From NCBI GenBank assembly GCA_901472455.1, contig LR590464.1, forward strand, positions 2,294,001 to 2,358,000: a stretch of DNA of 64,000 nucleotides. The letters are read 5' to 3'. The notes under the pieces were generated by a model. That model did no database searches. It was given only the letters and a program-made list of their open reading frames with translations, and had not been told where the DNA came from. Origin of the DNA: Leclercia adecarboxylata. GTDB lineage: Bacteria > Pseudomonadota > Gammaproteobacteria > Enterobacterales > Enterobacteriaceae. The translations under genes and the position numbers were made by a program. Below are positions 20,041 through 31,620 of the stretch, in pieces (the first letter of the stretch is position 1; every line of letters begins with the position of its first letter).

Positions 20041-23000
20041 CTAACTTTTGCTGATCTTGTGTCTCCTTAGCCATATCAGCTTGTAAGCCGCTGGAATAAT
20101 GAAAAGAGACAACAACGGTGCGGTGATCATGCCTCCTATCATGGGGGCGGCTATTCGACTCATCACTTCTGAACCCGCGCCCGTTCCCCATAAGATAGGC
20201 AACAGCCCGGCAATAATCACCGCCACGGTCATCGCCTTTGGTCGAACGCGAAGCACCGCCCCCTGGTATAACGCTTCATCCAGCCCTTCCGGGGTAAAGG
20301 TTACCTGACTGGATAATTCCGGATGTTTCTCAATGGCATGGCGAAGGTACATCAGCATCACCACCCCAAATTCAGTCGCCACGCCCGCCAGGGCAATAAA
20401 TCCCGTTCCGGTTGCCACCGACATATGAAAGCCCTGCCAGTAAAGGAACCAAATCCCGCCAACCAGGGCAAAAGGCAAACTCATCAGGATCAGGACAGCT
20501 TCATCAACACGTCGGAACGCCAGATACAGAAGAACGAAAATGATCATGATGGTCATCGGTACCATCAGCTTCAGCTTCTTGTTGGCATGTTCCAGCAGTT
20601 CAAACTGTCCGGAGAAAGCCACACTGGTACCCGGTTTTAAGTTCACTTTTTCACTGATGGCCGTTTTGAGATTGTTAACCACTGACACCATATCCCGGCC
20701 GCGGGTATCGATATAGATCCAGTTCGTTGGTCTGGCATTTTCTGTTTTCAACATGCTCGGACCGGAAACCACCTTCACGTCTGCGACATCGCCCAGGGTT
20801 ATCTGCTGTTTCATTGGCGTTAGGATCGGCAACTGACGCAGCGTTCCGGGTCCATCCCGGTAGGCCTGCGGATAACGAATGTTGATGGGGTATCTGGCCA
20901 CGTTTTCCACTACTTCCCCAACCTGAGCGCCGCCAATCGCTGAAGTGACAAACAGCTGGACATCATCAATGCTCATCCCATAGCGGGCCGCTTTTTCACG
21001 GTTAATATCTACGATGATGTAGCGCCCGCCTTCCAGACGTTCCGCAAGGGCAGAGGTGACACCAGGCACGGTTCTGGCAACTTCTTCAATCTGTTGTGCG
21101 GTCTGGTCAAGATCGGTCAGAACGGTTCCTGAGACTTTGATCCCTATCGGACTTTTTATCCCCGTCGACAGCATATCGATACGATTACGAATAGGAGGAA
21201 CCCAGAGATTAGCCAGACCGGGTAAACGGACCGTTTTATCAAGCTCGTCGATAATTTTGTCGATGGTCATCCCCGGACGCCACTGATCTTCGGGTTTCAA
21301 CTGGATCGTGGTTTCCAGCATTTCCATCGGGGCTGAGTCTGTGGCGGTATCCGCTTTCCCTGACTTACCAAACACAGAAGCCACTTCAGGTACAGTTTTG
21401 ATGAGCTTATCGGTTGTCTGCAGCAATGTCCGGGCCTGTGCGGGAGAAATACCTGGCAGCGTGGACGGCATATAAAGTAAGTCGCCCTCGTTAATCTGCG
21501 GAAGAAATTCTCCACCCACCTTACTGAGCGGCCAGGCGATGGTCAGGATCGATAATAAAGCGACGACCAGCGTCAGCTTTGGCCAGTGAAGAACACGCAG
21601 CAGCAAAGGGTGATATACCCTGATCAGAAACCGGTTTAGCGGGTTACGGGTTTCGGCCGGAATTTTTCCGCGGATCCAGAATCCCATTAGAATGGGTATC
21701 ACCACAACCGCCAGAATTGCCGCTCCGGCCATTGAGTAGGTTTTGGTGAAGGCCAGTGGACCAAACAGGCGGCCTTCCTGACCCTCAAGCGTAAAGATCG
21801 GGATAAATGACAGGGTGATGATCAGCAGACTGATGAACAGTGCCGGCCCCACCTCCACCGAAGCGTCAGTGATGACTTTCCAGCGCGTGGCATGATCAAT
21901 TTTTTCGCCCGGATGTTGGTGATTCCACTCTTCCAGCTGTTTATGGGCATTTTCTATCATCACCACTGCGGCATCGACCATGGCGCCGACCGCAATCGCA
22001 ATTCCGCCCAGCGACATGATGTTGGCATTCATCCCCTGGAAGTGCATCACGATGAAAGCAATACACAATCCCAGAGGGAGAGAAATAATCGCGACCAACG
22101 CGGAACGCAGATGCCAGAGGAACAAGGCGCAAACCACAGCAACCATAATAAATTCTTCCAGCAACTTATGGCTGAGGTTATCAATCGACCGGTCGATAAG
22201 CTGGCTGCGGTCGTAGGTGGTGACCACTTCAACACCCTGTGGCAGGCTCTTTTTGAGCGTCTCCAGCTTATCTTTCACCGCAGAAATCACATCCCGGGCA
22301 TTTTTCCCGGAACGTAAAATAATGACCCCACCGGCAACTTCGCCTTCACCGTTCAGCTCTGCAATGCCGCGCCGCATTTCAGGACCAATTTGTACCCGGG
22401 CGACATCTTTCAAATAAACCGGAATACCATTTACGCCTGCACTGAGGACAATATTGTTGAAATCATTCAGAGACTGAAGATAGCCGGTTGCCCGCACCAT
22501 GTATTCTGTTTCGGCCAGTTCCACGGAGGAACCGCCTGCTTCCTGATTCGAGGCATTCAGCGCGTTTTTTACCTGCGACAGGGTTATCCCATACTGCGAC
22601 AGTTTTATTGGATTAACCTGAACCTGATATTCCCGGATCATCCCGCCAATGGACGCAACTTCCGAGACGTTTGGAATCGTTTTTAACTCATATTTCAGAA
22701 ACCAGTCCTGAAGTGAACGCAGTTCGGCCAGATTGTGCTGACCGCTTTTATCAACAAGGGCATATTCGTAAATCCAGCCGACACCGGTGGCATCGGGACC
22801 GATTTCTGACGTCACGCCTTTGGGCAATTTCCCCTGAGCCTGGTTCAGATATTCCATCACACGTGAACGGGCCCAGTACTGGTCGGTACCATCCTCAAAA
22901 ATCACATACACATAGGAGTCACCAAACTGGAGAAAAACCACGTACCGTCTTCGCGCCCGGCACAGACAGCATGGTCGTGGTCAGTGGGTAGGTGACCTGA

Positions 23001-23188
23001 TTTTCAACAATCTGAGGTGCCTGACCCGGGTAACGGGTCTTGATGATCACCTGCACATCAGAGAGGTCAGGAAGAGCATCGACAGGGGTATTCACGATGG
23101 TCCATGTCCCCCAGATGCTCAGGAACAATACGGCCATCATCACCAGAAAACGGTTGGCAACCGAACGCCGGATAATCCATTCAATCAT
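20041..23188 (-). CDS. cusA: CusA/SilA heavy-metal RND efflux pump
   Basis: About 1,048 codons with one break near 22930 (extra C turning GFSQFGDS into GFSPVW-stop). It starts [23 protein letters not shown] features include [20 protein letters not shown] (proton-relay TM4 region), [20 protein letters not shown] and [20 protein letters not shown]. Inner-membrane trimer that exports Cu(I)/Ag(I) using the proton gradient in complex with CusB and CusC. It overlaps nothing; cusB ends 10 bp upstream. Confidence 0.95.
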
Positions 23189-23198
23189 TGCTTTATCC

Positions 23199-24486
23199 TC
23201 AGCGGCCCGCATGTGAATTGTCGGATGACATCGTCATGCCCGAAATCACCGGGACCGGCTTATCCGGCTGATGCATTCTCTCAAGTGCCCCGGAAATGTT
23301 GGCTTCAGTGTCAATGAGGAACAGTCCGTTTACCACCACCGACTCCCCTTCCATCAGCCCGCTGGCAATCCCGGTCTGGTTCTGTGATTCATGCAGTATT
23401 TTGATGGATTTGGGGACAAACCGGCCCTGGCTGTCCAGAGTAATGACGTGCTGCTCTTTCCCCGAATCAATCACCGCCTGCGAGGGGATCAGCAGCATTT
23501 CGCTGCTTTGCGCGTTCAGTTTCAGCCAGGCATTCATTCCTGGTTTTAACAGCTCATTCGGATTGCTCACCTGCAGACGGACCTGCAGCGTGCGGGTTAC
23601 CGGGTCAACACTCGGTAAAATGTTCCATTTTTCAATGTGGAACGCCTTATCCGGGTAAGCCGGAATGGAAATGGCAAACTGTGAGGTATCGTTAAGGAGA
23701 TAAGTAATGGATTCGGGAACTGACGCGCTGATCCAGACTGGATCCATCCCCTGAATCTGGGCCACGACTTTATCTTTGGAGATATTCATCCCGGTTCGCA
23801 AATCGAAGGCAGTTATCACCCCGCTAATCGGGGGCTTTAATGGTGAAGCGAGTCTGGATAGTGCGGGAACTTTTTAGCCGCTGAATATCTTCTTCCGGCA
23901 TACCTGCCAGACGCAGACGTTCCAGGATACCCTTTACCTGCACAGGCGTTCCGCCGGTGCCTGACAACAACAGATATTCGCTCTGTGCTTCTACCCAGTC
24001 AGGGATAGTGATATCAATCAGCGGAGTGCCTTTTGTCACCTTATCCCCGATGGTGAATGGGTAGACCTTTTCAACAAACCCGTCAGCACGGGCCTGCACG
24101 ATAACGAACTGGTAGTCGTTATAACTGACGTTGGCCGGTATCGTCTGGGTGTACTGTAAATGCCCCCTGCTCACCTTTATGGTTTTCATGCCCAGATTTT
24201 GCACTAAAGAGGGATCAATCCGGACTCCGTTGCCGTTCTGTGCATCCCCTTCGTCGGCGTATTTGGGCACCAGATCCATATCCATAAACGGCGACTTGCC
24301 GGGTTTATCGAATTTGACGTCAGGCTTCATAGGATCGTACCAGAATAAGACCTTACGCTCCGCTGGTTGCGATGCCGGATGCCCGGCAGTATGGAAATAG
24401 GGATACACGGCAACGGTCAGGATCCCTCCAATAAGAAGAATGCTAATGATTAGCGCAGCGTATTTTAATTTTACGGAAGCCATCAC
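23199..24486 (-). CDS. cusB: CusB/SilB periplasmic adaptor of the Cu/Ag efflux complex
   Basis: About 429 residues. An N-terminal membrane anchor, then the heavy-metal-binding segment [20 protein letters not shown] with the conserved Met residues, the barrel-sandwich hybrid and an alpha-hairpin, and a C-terminal domain ending SDNSHAGR. One break near 23825: five C instead of four in KAPISGV. The GTG at 24486 is followed immediately by ATG at 24483, preceded by AGGAG, which is the more likely start. Confidence 0.94.
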
Positions 24487-24538
24487 TGCTCCTGGTAAAG
24501 GAAATATAAACTTAACGGGTCATACAACATATAAAAGA

Positions 24539-24568
24539 GCCCCATCACACTGACTTACTGTGATGGGC
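24539..24568 (-). promoter_or_regulatory. Intra-operon hairpin between cusF and cusB
   Basis: GCCCATCACA and TGTGATGGGGC form a 10-bp stem, followed on the minus strand by TCTTTTATAT. It resembles a weak terminator or RNA-processing element and could set cusCF expression above cusBA. Confidence 0.6.
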
Positions 24569-24586
24569 CTGAATCGGATGGCGATA

Positions 24587-24953
24587 TTATGACTGTGTGA
24601 CCTGGATGTTCTGAAGCAGTGAGATATTCCCCTGCTGGACAAAGGAAAATTTAACTTTATTGTCAGGTTTTCAGTGCCGTGATACCCTCATCCTGTGTTG
24701 TAAAGGTAAAACGCATGGTCATTGCTGGCCAGCCAATGGCCGGAATAGCGTCATGGGCAATGGTGATTTTTTTATTGTGTAAATCAACATCTTTCACAAT
24801 GCCGGTGGCGCTGATGACCTGCTGTTCCGCTTTCATTTCACCGTGCGACATCTGCATACTCTGATGCGATCCCCCAGACTGAGCGGCCTGAGCGGCCTGA
24901 GCCATTACCAGTGACAACATACCTAAAAAGACCATTTTCATTGACTGATGCAT
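24587..24953 (-). CDS. cusF: CusF periplasmic copper/silver chaperone
   Basis: A signal peptide (MVFLGMLSLVMAQAAQAAQ) and a small OB-fold domain with the CusF metal site: His in IAHDAIPAIGW, Trp, and two Met in PAMTMRF. An extra T near 24672 causes a premature stop after ITALKT. In the corrected frame the protein continues DNKVKFSFVQQGNISLLQNI and ends VTQS. It delivers Cu(I)/Ag(I) to CusB/CusA. Confidence 0.9.
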
Positions 24954-24985
24954 ATTGTGTACTCCTGCTAATTATAAGAGAAAAT

Positions 24986-26372
24986 TTATTCAACCCAGCC
25001 GCCACCGAGTGCAGTGAAAAGTTTTATTTCATTGACCTGCTGCGAATATTTAAGATCGAGAAGGGTTTGTTGAGTGGAAAATAAGGCACGTTCCGCATCC
25101 AGCACTTCAATATAACTGACCGCACCGTTTGAATATAAGCCACGCGCTCGCAGCAATGTTATTTTAAGAGCATCAAGATAGCGTTCTTGCGCCGAAATTT
25201 GCCCGCTGATACTTTCCCGCAATGACAACGCATCGGCCACGTCTTTGAACGCGGCCTGAATTTTTTGTTCGTAATTCACCACCGATTGCTGCTGCCGCAC
25301 TTTCGCCAGCGTCAGGTTTGCCTCATTGCGGCCCGCGTTGAAAATCGGGAGTTCGATTTTAGGCACGAAATTCCACATCCCCACTGCCTGGCGTAAACAG
25401 GTTTGAAAGGTCAGAGCTACTGGCCGACAGGCCGCTGGTCAGGCTGATGGATGGGAAAAATGCCGCCCTGGCCGCGCCGATGTTAGCATCGGCTGCTTTC
25501 AGCTGATGCTCAGCTTCCATGATGTCCGGCCTCTGGAGCAGAACCGCTGAGGAAAGATTTGGCGGTAATTTAACGGGATTGAGAGCTGCCGCCTCACCTG
25601 TTCGGGCTGCCGGCAGGTTATTGTAGATACCTAGTAACAGCTGAAGCGCGTTGTTCGCCTGAACCAGTTGCCCTTCACGACGAGCAATTTCGGCGCGGGT
25701 GCTTTCAATGACCCCACGCGCCTGTTCGAGAGCCAGCACCGTCGTGCTGCCTGTTACGAGCTGTTTTTCAACAAAGACATAGGATTGCTGATAGTTTTTT
25801 AGCGTCTCGCGGGCGATCTTCAGTTGCGCCAGGGCAAGCTGCTGGTTGTAGTAACTTTGCGAGACGTTAGAAATCAGCAGGATATGGACATTTCGTTGCG
25901 CCGCCTGACTGGCAAAATAATTCTGCCTGTCGGCCTCGCTCATGTTTTTCAGTTTGCCAAAGAAATCCAGGTCAAAACTCAGATTCAGACCCGCAGCATA
26001 TTCTTTCGTGGTCGCACTATTGCTCTTTAACCCCCGCTGGTAGCTGGCATCTGAAGACGCATCCAGCTGCGGGTAGCGGTCTGCGTCAGTCACATTGTAC
26101 TGCGCCCGTGCTTCCTGGACTTTCAGGGTGGCCATTTTAAGATCCGCGTTATTTCTCAGTGCCTCAGCAATGAAGTGCCGGGCCTGGGGATCAACGAAAA
26201 AGGTTTTCCAGCCGGTATCCTGATAACCAGTACTAGCGGGTACAAGACTGTTACGGGAAAGAGAAAATTGCTGCGGTACAGGGAGTGCCGGGCGCTCGTA
26301 TTCGGGAGCAAGTGATACACAGCCGGTCAGAATAAGCATCGTACTGACCGCCAGGTGTTTTAATTTGAACAT
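24986..26372 (-). CDS. cusC: CusC outer-membrane channel lipoprotein
   Basis: About 460 residues of the TolC-like RND outer-membrane factor family. The lipobox LILTGC gives an acylated N-terminal Cys. The two repeated halves show [20 protein letters not shown] and [20 protein letters not shown]. It ends [11 protein letters not shown]. One break near 25378 (GGGG instead of GGG). It is the first gene of the efflux operon, divergent from cusR. Confidence 0.94.
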
Positions 26373-26467
26373 ATCGCTTCCCGTCCAGGCTCGCCCGGAA
26401 AATCCTGCTGGTAAAAAATGATGGCGGTAGATTAGCCGGGGAAATCTGTTGGCTTGGTGACAGAATA

Positions 26468-26483
26468 ATGACAAAGCCGTCAT
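26468..26483. promoter_or_regulatory. CusR box in the divergent cusC-cusR promoter region
   Basis: ATGACAAAGCCGTCAT is a palindrome close to the known CusR/PcoR box core TGACAA-NN-TTGTCA. It is centred between the divergent starts, as in E. coli. Confidence 0.75.
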
Positions 26484-26557
26484 TTTCCGTTTCAGTCGTT
26501 GATCCGGGAATTTTGCCCACTAGAATGACAGGCAAATGGCCGACATCCGGAGAGAAG

Positions 26558-27241
26558 ATGAAGATATTGATTGTTGAAGATGAGGCTAAGACCGGCGAAT
26601 ATCTTAACAAGGGGCTGACTGAAGCCGGGTTTATCGTGGATTTGGCGGATAACGGCCTAACCGGATACCACTATGCCATGACGGCGGAATACGATCTTAT
26701 CGTACTGGACATTATGCTCCCCGACGTGAACGGCTGGGATATTGTGCGTATGCTGCGCGCCGCCGGAAAAGGTATGCCCATTTTGTTACTGACAGCACTG
26801 GGAACCATTGAACACCGGGTAAAAGGCCTGGAACTGGGCGCTGACGATTATCTGGTAAAGCCTTTCGCTTTTGCAGAACTACTGGCCCGGGTCAGGACGT
26901 TGTTGCGTCGCGGAGCGGCCGTCATTGCTGAAAGTCAGTTTCAGGTGGCCGACCTGAACATCGATTTGGTCTCGCGAAAAGTCACCCGCGCAGGACGGCG
27001 AATTACGCTGACAAGTAAGGAGTTTAGCCTGCTGGAATTTTTTGTTCGTCATCAGGGCGAAGTGCTTCCCCGTTCACTCATTGCCTCTCAGGTCTGGGAT
27101 ATGAATTTTGACAGCGATACCAATGCCATTGACGTTGCGGTTAAACGTCTGAGAGCCAAAATTGATAATGATTTCGAACCTAAACTCATTCAGACAGTGC
27201 GCGGTGTTGGTTACGCCCTTGAGGTACCGGATGAGAATTAA
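26558..27241 (+). CDS. cusR: CusR response regulator
   Basis: 227 residues, intact, OmpR/PhoB type. The receiver domain starts [20 protein letters not shown] with phosphoacceptor Asp in [14 protein letters not shown] and Lys in [10 protein letters not shown]. The winged helix ends [19 protein letters not shown]. The start has GGAGAGAAG just upstream. It activates cusCFBA in response to Cu(I)/Ag(I) through CusS. The last codons overlap cusS by 11 bp. Confidence 0.95.
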   Translation: MKILIVEDEAKTGEYLNKGLTEAGFIVDLADNGLTGYHYAMTAEYDLIVLDIMLPDVNGWDIVRMLRAAGKGMPILLLTALGTIEHRVKGLELGADDYLVKPFAFAELLARVRTLLRRGAAVIAESQFQVADLNIDLVSRKVTRAGRRITLTSKEFSLLEFFVRHQGEVLPRSLIASQVWDMNFDSDTNAIDVAVKRLRAKIDNDFEPKLIQTVRGVGYALEVPDEN

Positions 27242-28692
27242 GGATAAACGTCGGCCTTTCTCCCTCGAAGTCAGGCTGACTTTTCTCATCAGCCTGGCCA
27301 CAATTTTTACCTTTGCGACATTCGCAGCCATTATGCTCATTTCTGTTCAGAATCATTTTGCTGAACAGGACATGAAAAGTCTAAAGCAAATCAATACCAC
27401 GTTAACCGCTATTCTGGAAAATCCGGCTGAATCAGAACAGCAAAAAGTGGACAAAATGAGTATCATACTCAGTAGCTACCGTCATATCTCCGTATTATTA
27501 CTTAGTCAGAATAATAATGTTATTTTTCGTTCGCCTGACGGATTGGCACTGATGCCAGTTTTAAGGACGGATAGCTTTACTAAATCGAAATCGTCGGGTG
27601 AAATATTTCAGTGGTCTGATAGTCAGATGACTGATAATGTCAGTATGCATGATAATAAAGGCATGGGGCAGACTTCATGGCGGATCATTGCATCCTCTGT
27701 TAATTCACCAGATGGGAATAATATTAAAAAGGACACCTTATTAATTGCCCTTTCAATAGATTTTCATTTACATTATCTAGATGCACTTAAATATAATCTG
27801 TTGATCATTGCTTCGCTAATGAGCCTGTTGATTATTCTTACTGTTTATTTTGCAGTGCATAAAGGACATCAGCCGTTACGCAATGTCAGCCTGAAGATTA
27901 AGAACATTACCTCAGATAATCTGGATGTACGACTTGATCCTGCCCGTGTACCGATCGAACTCGAACAACTGGTCATTTCTTTTAACAGTATGATTTCACG
28001 CATCGAAGACGTCTTTACCCGACAGGCAAATTTTTCTGCAGATATAGCCCATGAGATAAGAACCCCGATCACAAACCTGGTGACCCAGACGGAAATAGTC
28101 TTAAGCCAGCAGCGGACGGAAAAAAGAGCTGGAGGACGTTCTCTATTCCAGTCTTGAAGAGTATCACCGAATGGCCAAAATGGTCAGCGACATGCTTTTC
28201 CTGGCTCAGGCAGATAATAATCAGCTCATCCCGGAGCGGATGCCCGTGGATCTCTGGTCTGAAACCCTCAAGGTGTTTGAATTTTTTGAAGCCTGGGCGG
28301 AAGAGCGCGAAGTGGGACTGGTACTGGATGGCGATATCCTCAGGGTTGAGGGGGACCGACTGATGCTCAGACGGGTTATCAATAATTTGTTGTCCAACGC
28401 CATTCGCTATACCCCGGCAGGCCATTCAGTCACCGTGCATCTTCATGAAAATGCCGAATGGGCTGAACTGACCGTTGAAAATCCGGGCACGCCGGTTCCT
28501 CAGGAGCACCTGCCGCGACTGTTCGACCGCTTTTATCGTGTGGATCCTTCGCGCCAGAGAAAGAGCGAAGGTAGCGGTATCGGGCTTGCTATCGTCAAAT
28601 CCATTGTGGTTGCGCATAAAGGAAAAATAAGCGTCGCCTCTGACTCACACTCCACCCGTTTTACCCTCACCCTTCCCCGGCTTAATGACTAA
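27231..28692 (+). CDS. cusS: CusS sensor histidine kinase
   Basis: About 487 residues: TM1 ([20 protein letters not shown]), a periplasmic metal-sensing domain, TM2 ([20 protein letters not shown]), HAMP, the dimerisation His in [16 protein letters not shown], and N, G1 and G2 boxes ([19 protein letters not shown]). One break near 28115: six A instead of five in ACGGAAAAAGAG. It overlaps cusR in a bicistron. Confidence 0.94.
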
Positions 28693-28698
28693 CAGGTA

Positions 28699-28718
28699 CG
28701 CACCTCTCATCAGGTGCG
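28699..28718 (+). terminator. Terminator after cusS
   Basis: Stem CGCACCT/AGGTGCG with a 6-nt loop, followed by GACTTTATTTTTTAAT. Confidence 0.85.
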
Positions 28719-28956
28719 GACTTTATTTTTTAATATTTTCCTGTATGACCAACTTGCCATTATTCAGTCACGAATCCAACAGAAAGAGATATATAATCAG
28801 TGGCATCAGGACATAGATCGTCATCAGGAAAATGCCGCGTTATTTAATCACTATTTTCCACATGAAAAACATTATAGGGATGCCGTGGTTTAATGACGAA
28901 ATTGCTAACATCACTACACTTAACTGGCGACAGGCAACCTGAATACGGAGCAGCGG

Positions 28957-29494
28957 ATGGTTAGCACACATGTTTTTATCGCGGTCAGTCTTGATGGTTA
29001 CATTGCCCGCCAGGATGGCGATATCGACTGGCTGTTGCAGCGCGATGATCCGACAGAAGATCATGGCTATACAGCGTTCATTGCGGACAAAGAGTGGATC
29101 GTGATGGGCCGGGGGGAGCTATGAGAAGGTGCTGACCTTTAAGGAATGGCCTTATGACCGCCCAGTGCTGGTACTCTCCCGACAGCTGGCCGATACCCCG
29201 GTGCCCGAGGCGCTGAAGGGCAAAGTGCAGTTCTCACGCCACACGCCAAAGGACGTGCTCAATGACCTGGCTGCGCAGAACGTACAGCGCGTCTATCTCG
29301 ATGGCGGGCAAGTGATTCAGTCGTTTCTGCGCGAAGGATTGGTCGCCGATATCGTTATCACTACCGTTCCTGTCCTGCTGGGTTCGGGAAAACCGCTGTT
29401 CGGTTCCCTGTCCCGGGATATCAATCTGACATTGTTATCCAGCCGTAGCTTTCCTTCAGGTCTGGTGCAGTCGCACTATCGGCTGATGTCATAG
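28957..29494 (+). CDS. Dihydrofolate reductase-like protein of the RibD C-terminal family (frameshifted)
   Basis: About 178 residues: AVSLDGYIARQDGDIDWL at the N-terminus, EWIVMGRGSYEKVL, the NADPH-binding QRVYLDGGQVIQSFL, and ITTVPVLLGSGKPLFG. One break near 29115 (extra G in the G run) separates the first 50 residues. It is an NADPH-dependent reductase by family, with unknown substrate (YyaP/YwjB-like). It stands alone after the cus locus. Confidence 0.82.
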
Positions 29495-29604
29495 CTGACA
29501 GGGATAGCGACGACCAACACTCACACGAGTAGCACTCACCGTTAAAAATTGACTTGCCTCCGAATAGAACGAAAATAAACGTTCCCGGCGACACCACTAT
29601 AGAA

Positions 29605-30945
29605 ATGGAGTCTATCATCGCCTGCTCACGTCATTTTCAGCTTACGACCCGGCTTAAACGTTCAGGTGCCCTGATCGCAGGGGCATTATTGCTGGTCAGT
29701 TGCAGCTCTACGCCGCCAAAATCGCTGGTTACTCCGCTGCCGCCGGTAGCTAAACATCCCCTGCCGGATAAAACAGGCCGACATGAGCCGGTGCGTGGCG
29801 TCTGGCTGGCTACCGTCTCCCGCCTCGACTGGCCGCCCCTGGAGTCGGTGAACGGTCGCCCTGCCGCATCGCGGATCGCTATGCAGCAAAAGGCGCTGAC
29901 CGATAAGCTGGATAACCTGAAAAGTCTCGGGATTAATACCGTATTCTTCCAGGTCAAACCGGACGGTACAGCTCTGTGGCCGTCTAAGATTTTGCCGTGG
30001 TCCGATATGCTTACCGGCAAAATCGGTGAAGATCCCGGCTATGACCCGCTGCAGTTTATGCTCGATGAAGCGCACAAGCGCGGGATGAAGGTCCACGCCT
30101 GGTTTAATCCTTATCGCGTCTCCACCAATACCCGCCCCGGCACGGTCGCGGAGCTGAACCGTACCCTGTCGCTAAATCCGCCGAGCGTGTTTGTTCTGCA
30201 TCGGGAGTGGATCCGCACCGCAGGGGAACGCTATGTTCTCGACCCGGGCATTCCTGAAGCGCGGGACTGGATCACCAGTATCGTGGCCGAAGTGGTGTCG
30301 CGTTACCCGGTGGACGGTGTGCAGTTTGATGACTACTTCTATACCGAAACTCCCGGCTCGATGCTGAATGACAGCCAGACGTACCGCCAGTATGGCCAGG
30401 GTTTTGACTCGAAAGCCGACTGGCGCCGTGATAATACCCAGAAGTTGATTGCTCAGGTCTCGCGTACCATTAAACAGCTCAACCCTAACGTCGAGTTCGG
30501 CGTCAGCCCGGCAGGAGTATGGCGTAACCGCTCCCACGATCCGGCCGGGTCCGACACACGGGGTGCCGCGGCGTATGACGAGTCCTTTGCCGATACCCGT
30601 CGCTGGGTGCAGCAGGGTTTTCTGGACTATATCGCCCCGCAGATCTACTGGCCGTTTTCGCGGGATGCAGCGCGGTATGACGTGCTGGCGAAATGGTGGG
30701 CCGGGGTGGTGAAACCAACCCATACCCGCCTCTACATTGGCGTTGCGCTGTATAAGGTGGGCGAGCCGTCAAGCAAAGAGCCAGACTGGACGGTGAAAGG
30801 CGGCGTGCCGGAGCTGAAAAAGCAGCTTGACCTGAACGAATCCGAGCCGCACATCGACGGCACGATTTTGTTCCGCGAGAACAACCTCAATCAGCCTCAG
30901 GCGCAGGAGGCGGTGCGGTATTTGAGAACCCGCTGGGGGTCCTAG
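29605..30945 (+). CDS. digH: DigH (YddW) divisome-localised glycosyl hydrolase, lipoprotein
   Basis: 446 residues, intact. The lipoprotein signal ends LLLVSCSS with the lipid-acceptor Cys. The GHL10-type hydrolase domain includes PVRGVWLATVSRLDWP, GMKVHAWFNPYRVS, PVDGVQFDDYFYTE and QGFLDYIAPQIYWPFSRD. In E. coli this outer-membrane lipoprotein binds denuded peptidoglycan glycans at the septum. The ATG at 29605 is chosen because it places the signal peptide correctly; upstream in-frame codons exist from 29554. Confidence 0.9.
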   Translation: MESIIACSRHFQLTTRLKRSGALIAGALLLVSCSSTPPKSLVTPLPPVAKHPLPDKTGRHEPVRGVWLATVSRLDWPPLESVNGRPAASRIAMQQKALTDKLDNLKSLGINTVFFQVKPDGTALWPSKILPWSDMLTGKIGEDPGYDPLQFMLDEAHKRGMKVHAWFNPYRVSTNTRPGTVAELNRTLSLNPPSVFVLHREWIRTAGERYVLDPGIPEARDWITSIVAEVVSRYPVDGVQFDDYFYTETPGSMLNDSQTYRQYGQGFDSKADWRRDNTQKLIAQVSRTIKQLNPNVEFGVSPAGVWRNRSHDPAGSDTRGAAAYDESFADTRRWVQQGFLDYIAPQIYWPFSRDAARYDVLAKWWAGVVKPTHTRLYIGVALYKVGEPSSKEPDWTVKGGVPELKKQLDLNESEPHIDGTILFRENNLNQPQAQEAVRYLRTRWGS

Positions 30946-30982
30946 CGCCTGATGCCGGGTATCTCTGTTATTCGCGCCGGTG

Positions 30983-31508
30983 TTAATGTCCCTTTGCAGG
31001 CAAAACGGTGCATTCCGTAACGGGGCCGTAATCATATCCCTGAACGGTGAAGTTCGGGAAATCAGTCACCGTGACCATGCTGTCAGACTGATAACTCGGG
31101 GGAGCATTATTGCGGAGCTGGGCTTCATTTTCCCGGGCCAACTCCGCTGAAAAGGGGCTGGTCACACTGATGCTGTTCGGATCAACGGTATGTAGCTGCC
31201 CCGTTTCGTCTGTGGTGATACTGAGCCGATAGCGTTGTGTGATGTAAGAGGTGGTTTTGCCTTTGGCTATAAAGGTTGTGATGACCTGAAATACCCGGGT
31301 GTCACCCTGATTAGCGATCACGGTCATGCTGTTTTTGTAATCCAGGATGACGGGCTTATTATCCGCCACGATCGTTATCGGAACATGACAAATAACCTGA
31401 GCACCCGGCTGTTGTACGGCATTTAAGCGCAATACCTCTTCATGCGAGGCCGCGTGGACAATCGTTGGGGCTAACAGGAAAGCAAAAAACCGCGAAGGCT
31501 CTGCACAT
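30983..31508 (-). CDS. Unknown exported protein of about 174 residues (break in the signal peptide)
   Basis: A clean frame from 31432 to 30983 encodes a hydrophilic domain (VICHVPITIVADNKPVILDY; DTRVFQVITTFIAKGKTTSY; ITTDETGQLHTVDPNSISV; DYGPVTECTVLPAKGH). Upstream in the alternative frame, across a six-T run near 31485, is a signal peptide FAFLLAPTIVHAASHEEVL. With that one-base correction the start is the ATG at 31508. Two Cys could form a disulfide. I do not recognise the family. It is convergent with digH. Confidence 0.6.
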
Positions 31509-31620
31509 GAGTATATTTCCCTTATTTATAATTTCCTTCCAATGTACCTGTCGCCTTTACTCATTGAAAGGCCCCCTTTACGGCCCCTACCCAAACGGGG
31601 GAGCAAAGAGGCTGCCCGTC

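Noticed and set aside
20041..28692. Plasmid-type sil operon
   Set aside because: Proteins are similar to SilA/B/C as well as Cus, but silE and silP/pco genes are absent and the flanks are chromosomal, so cus naming was kept.
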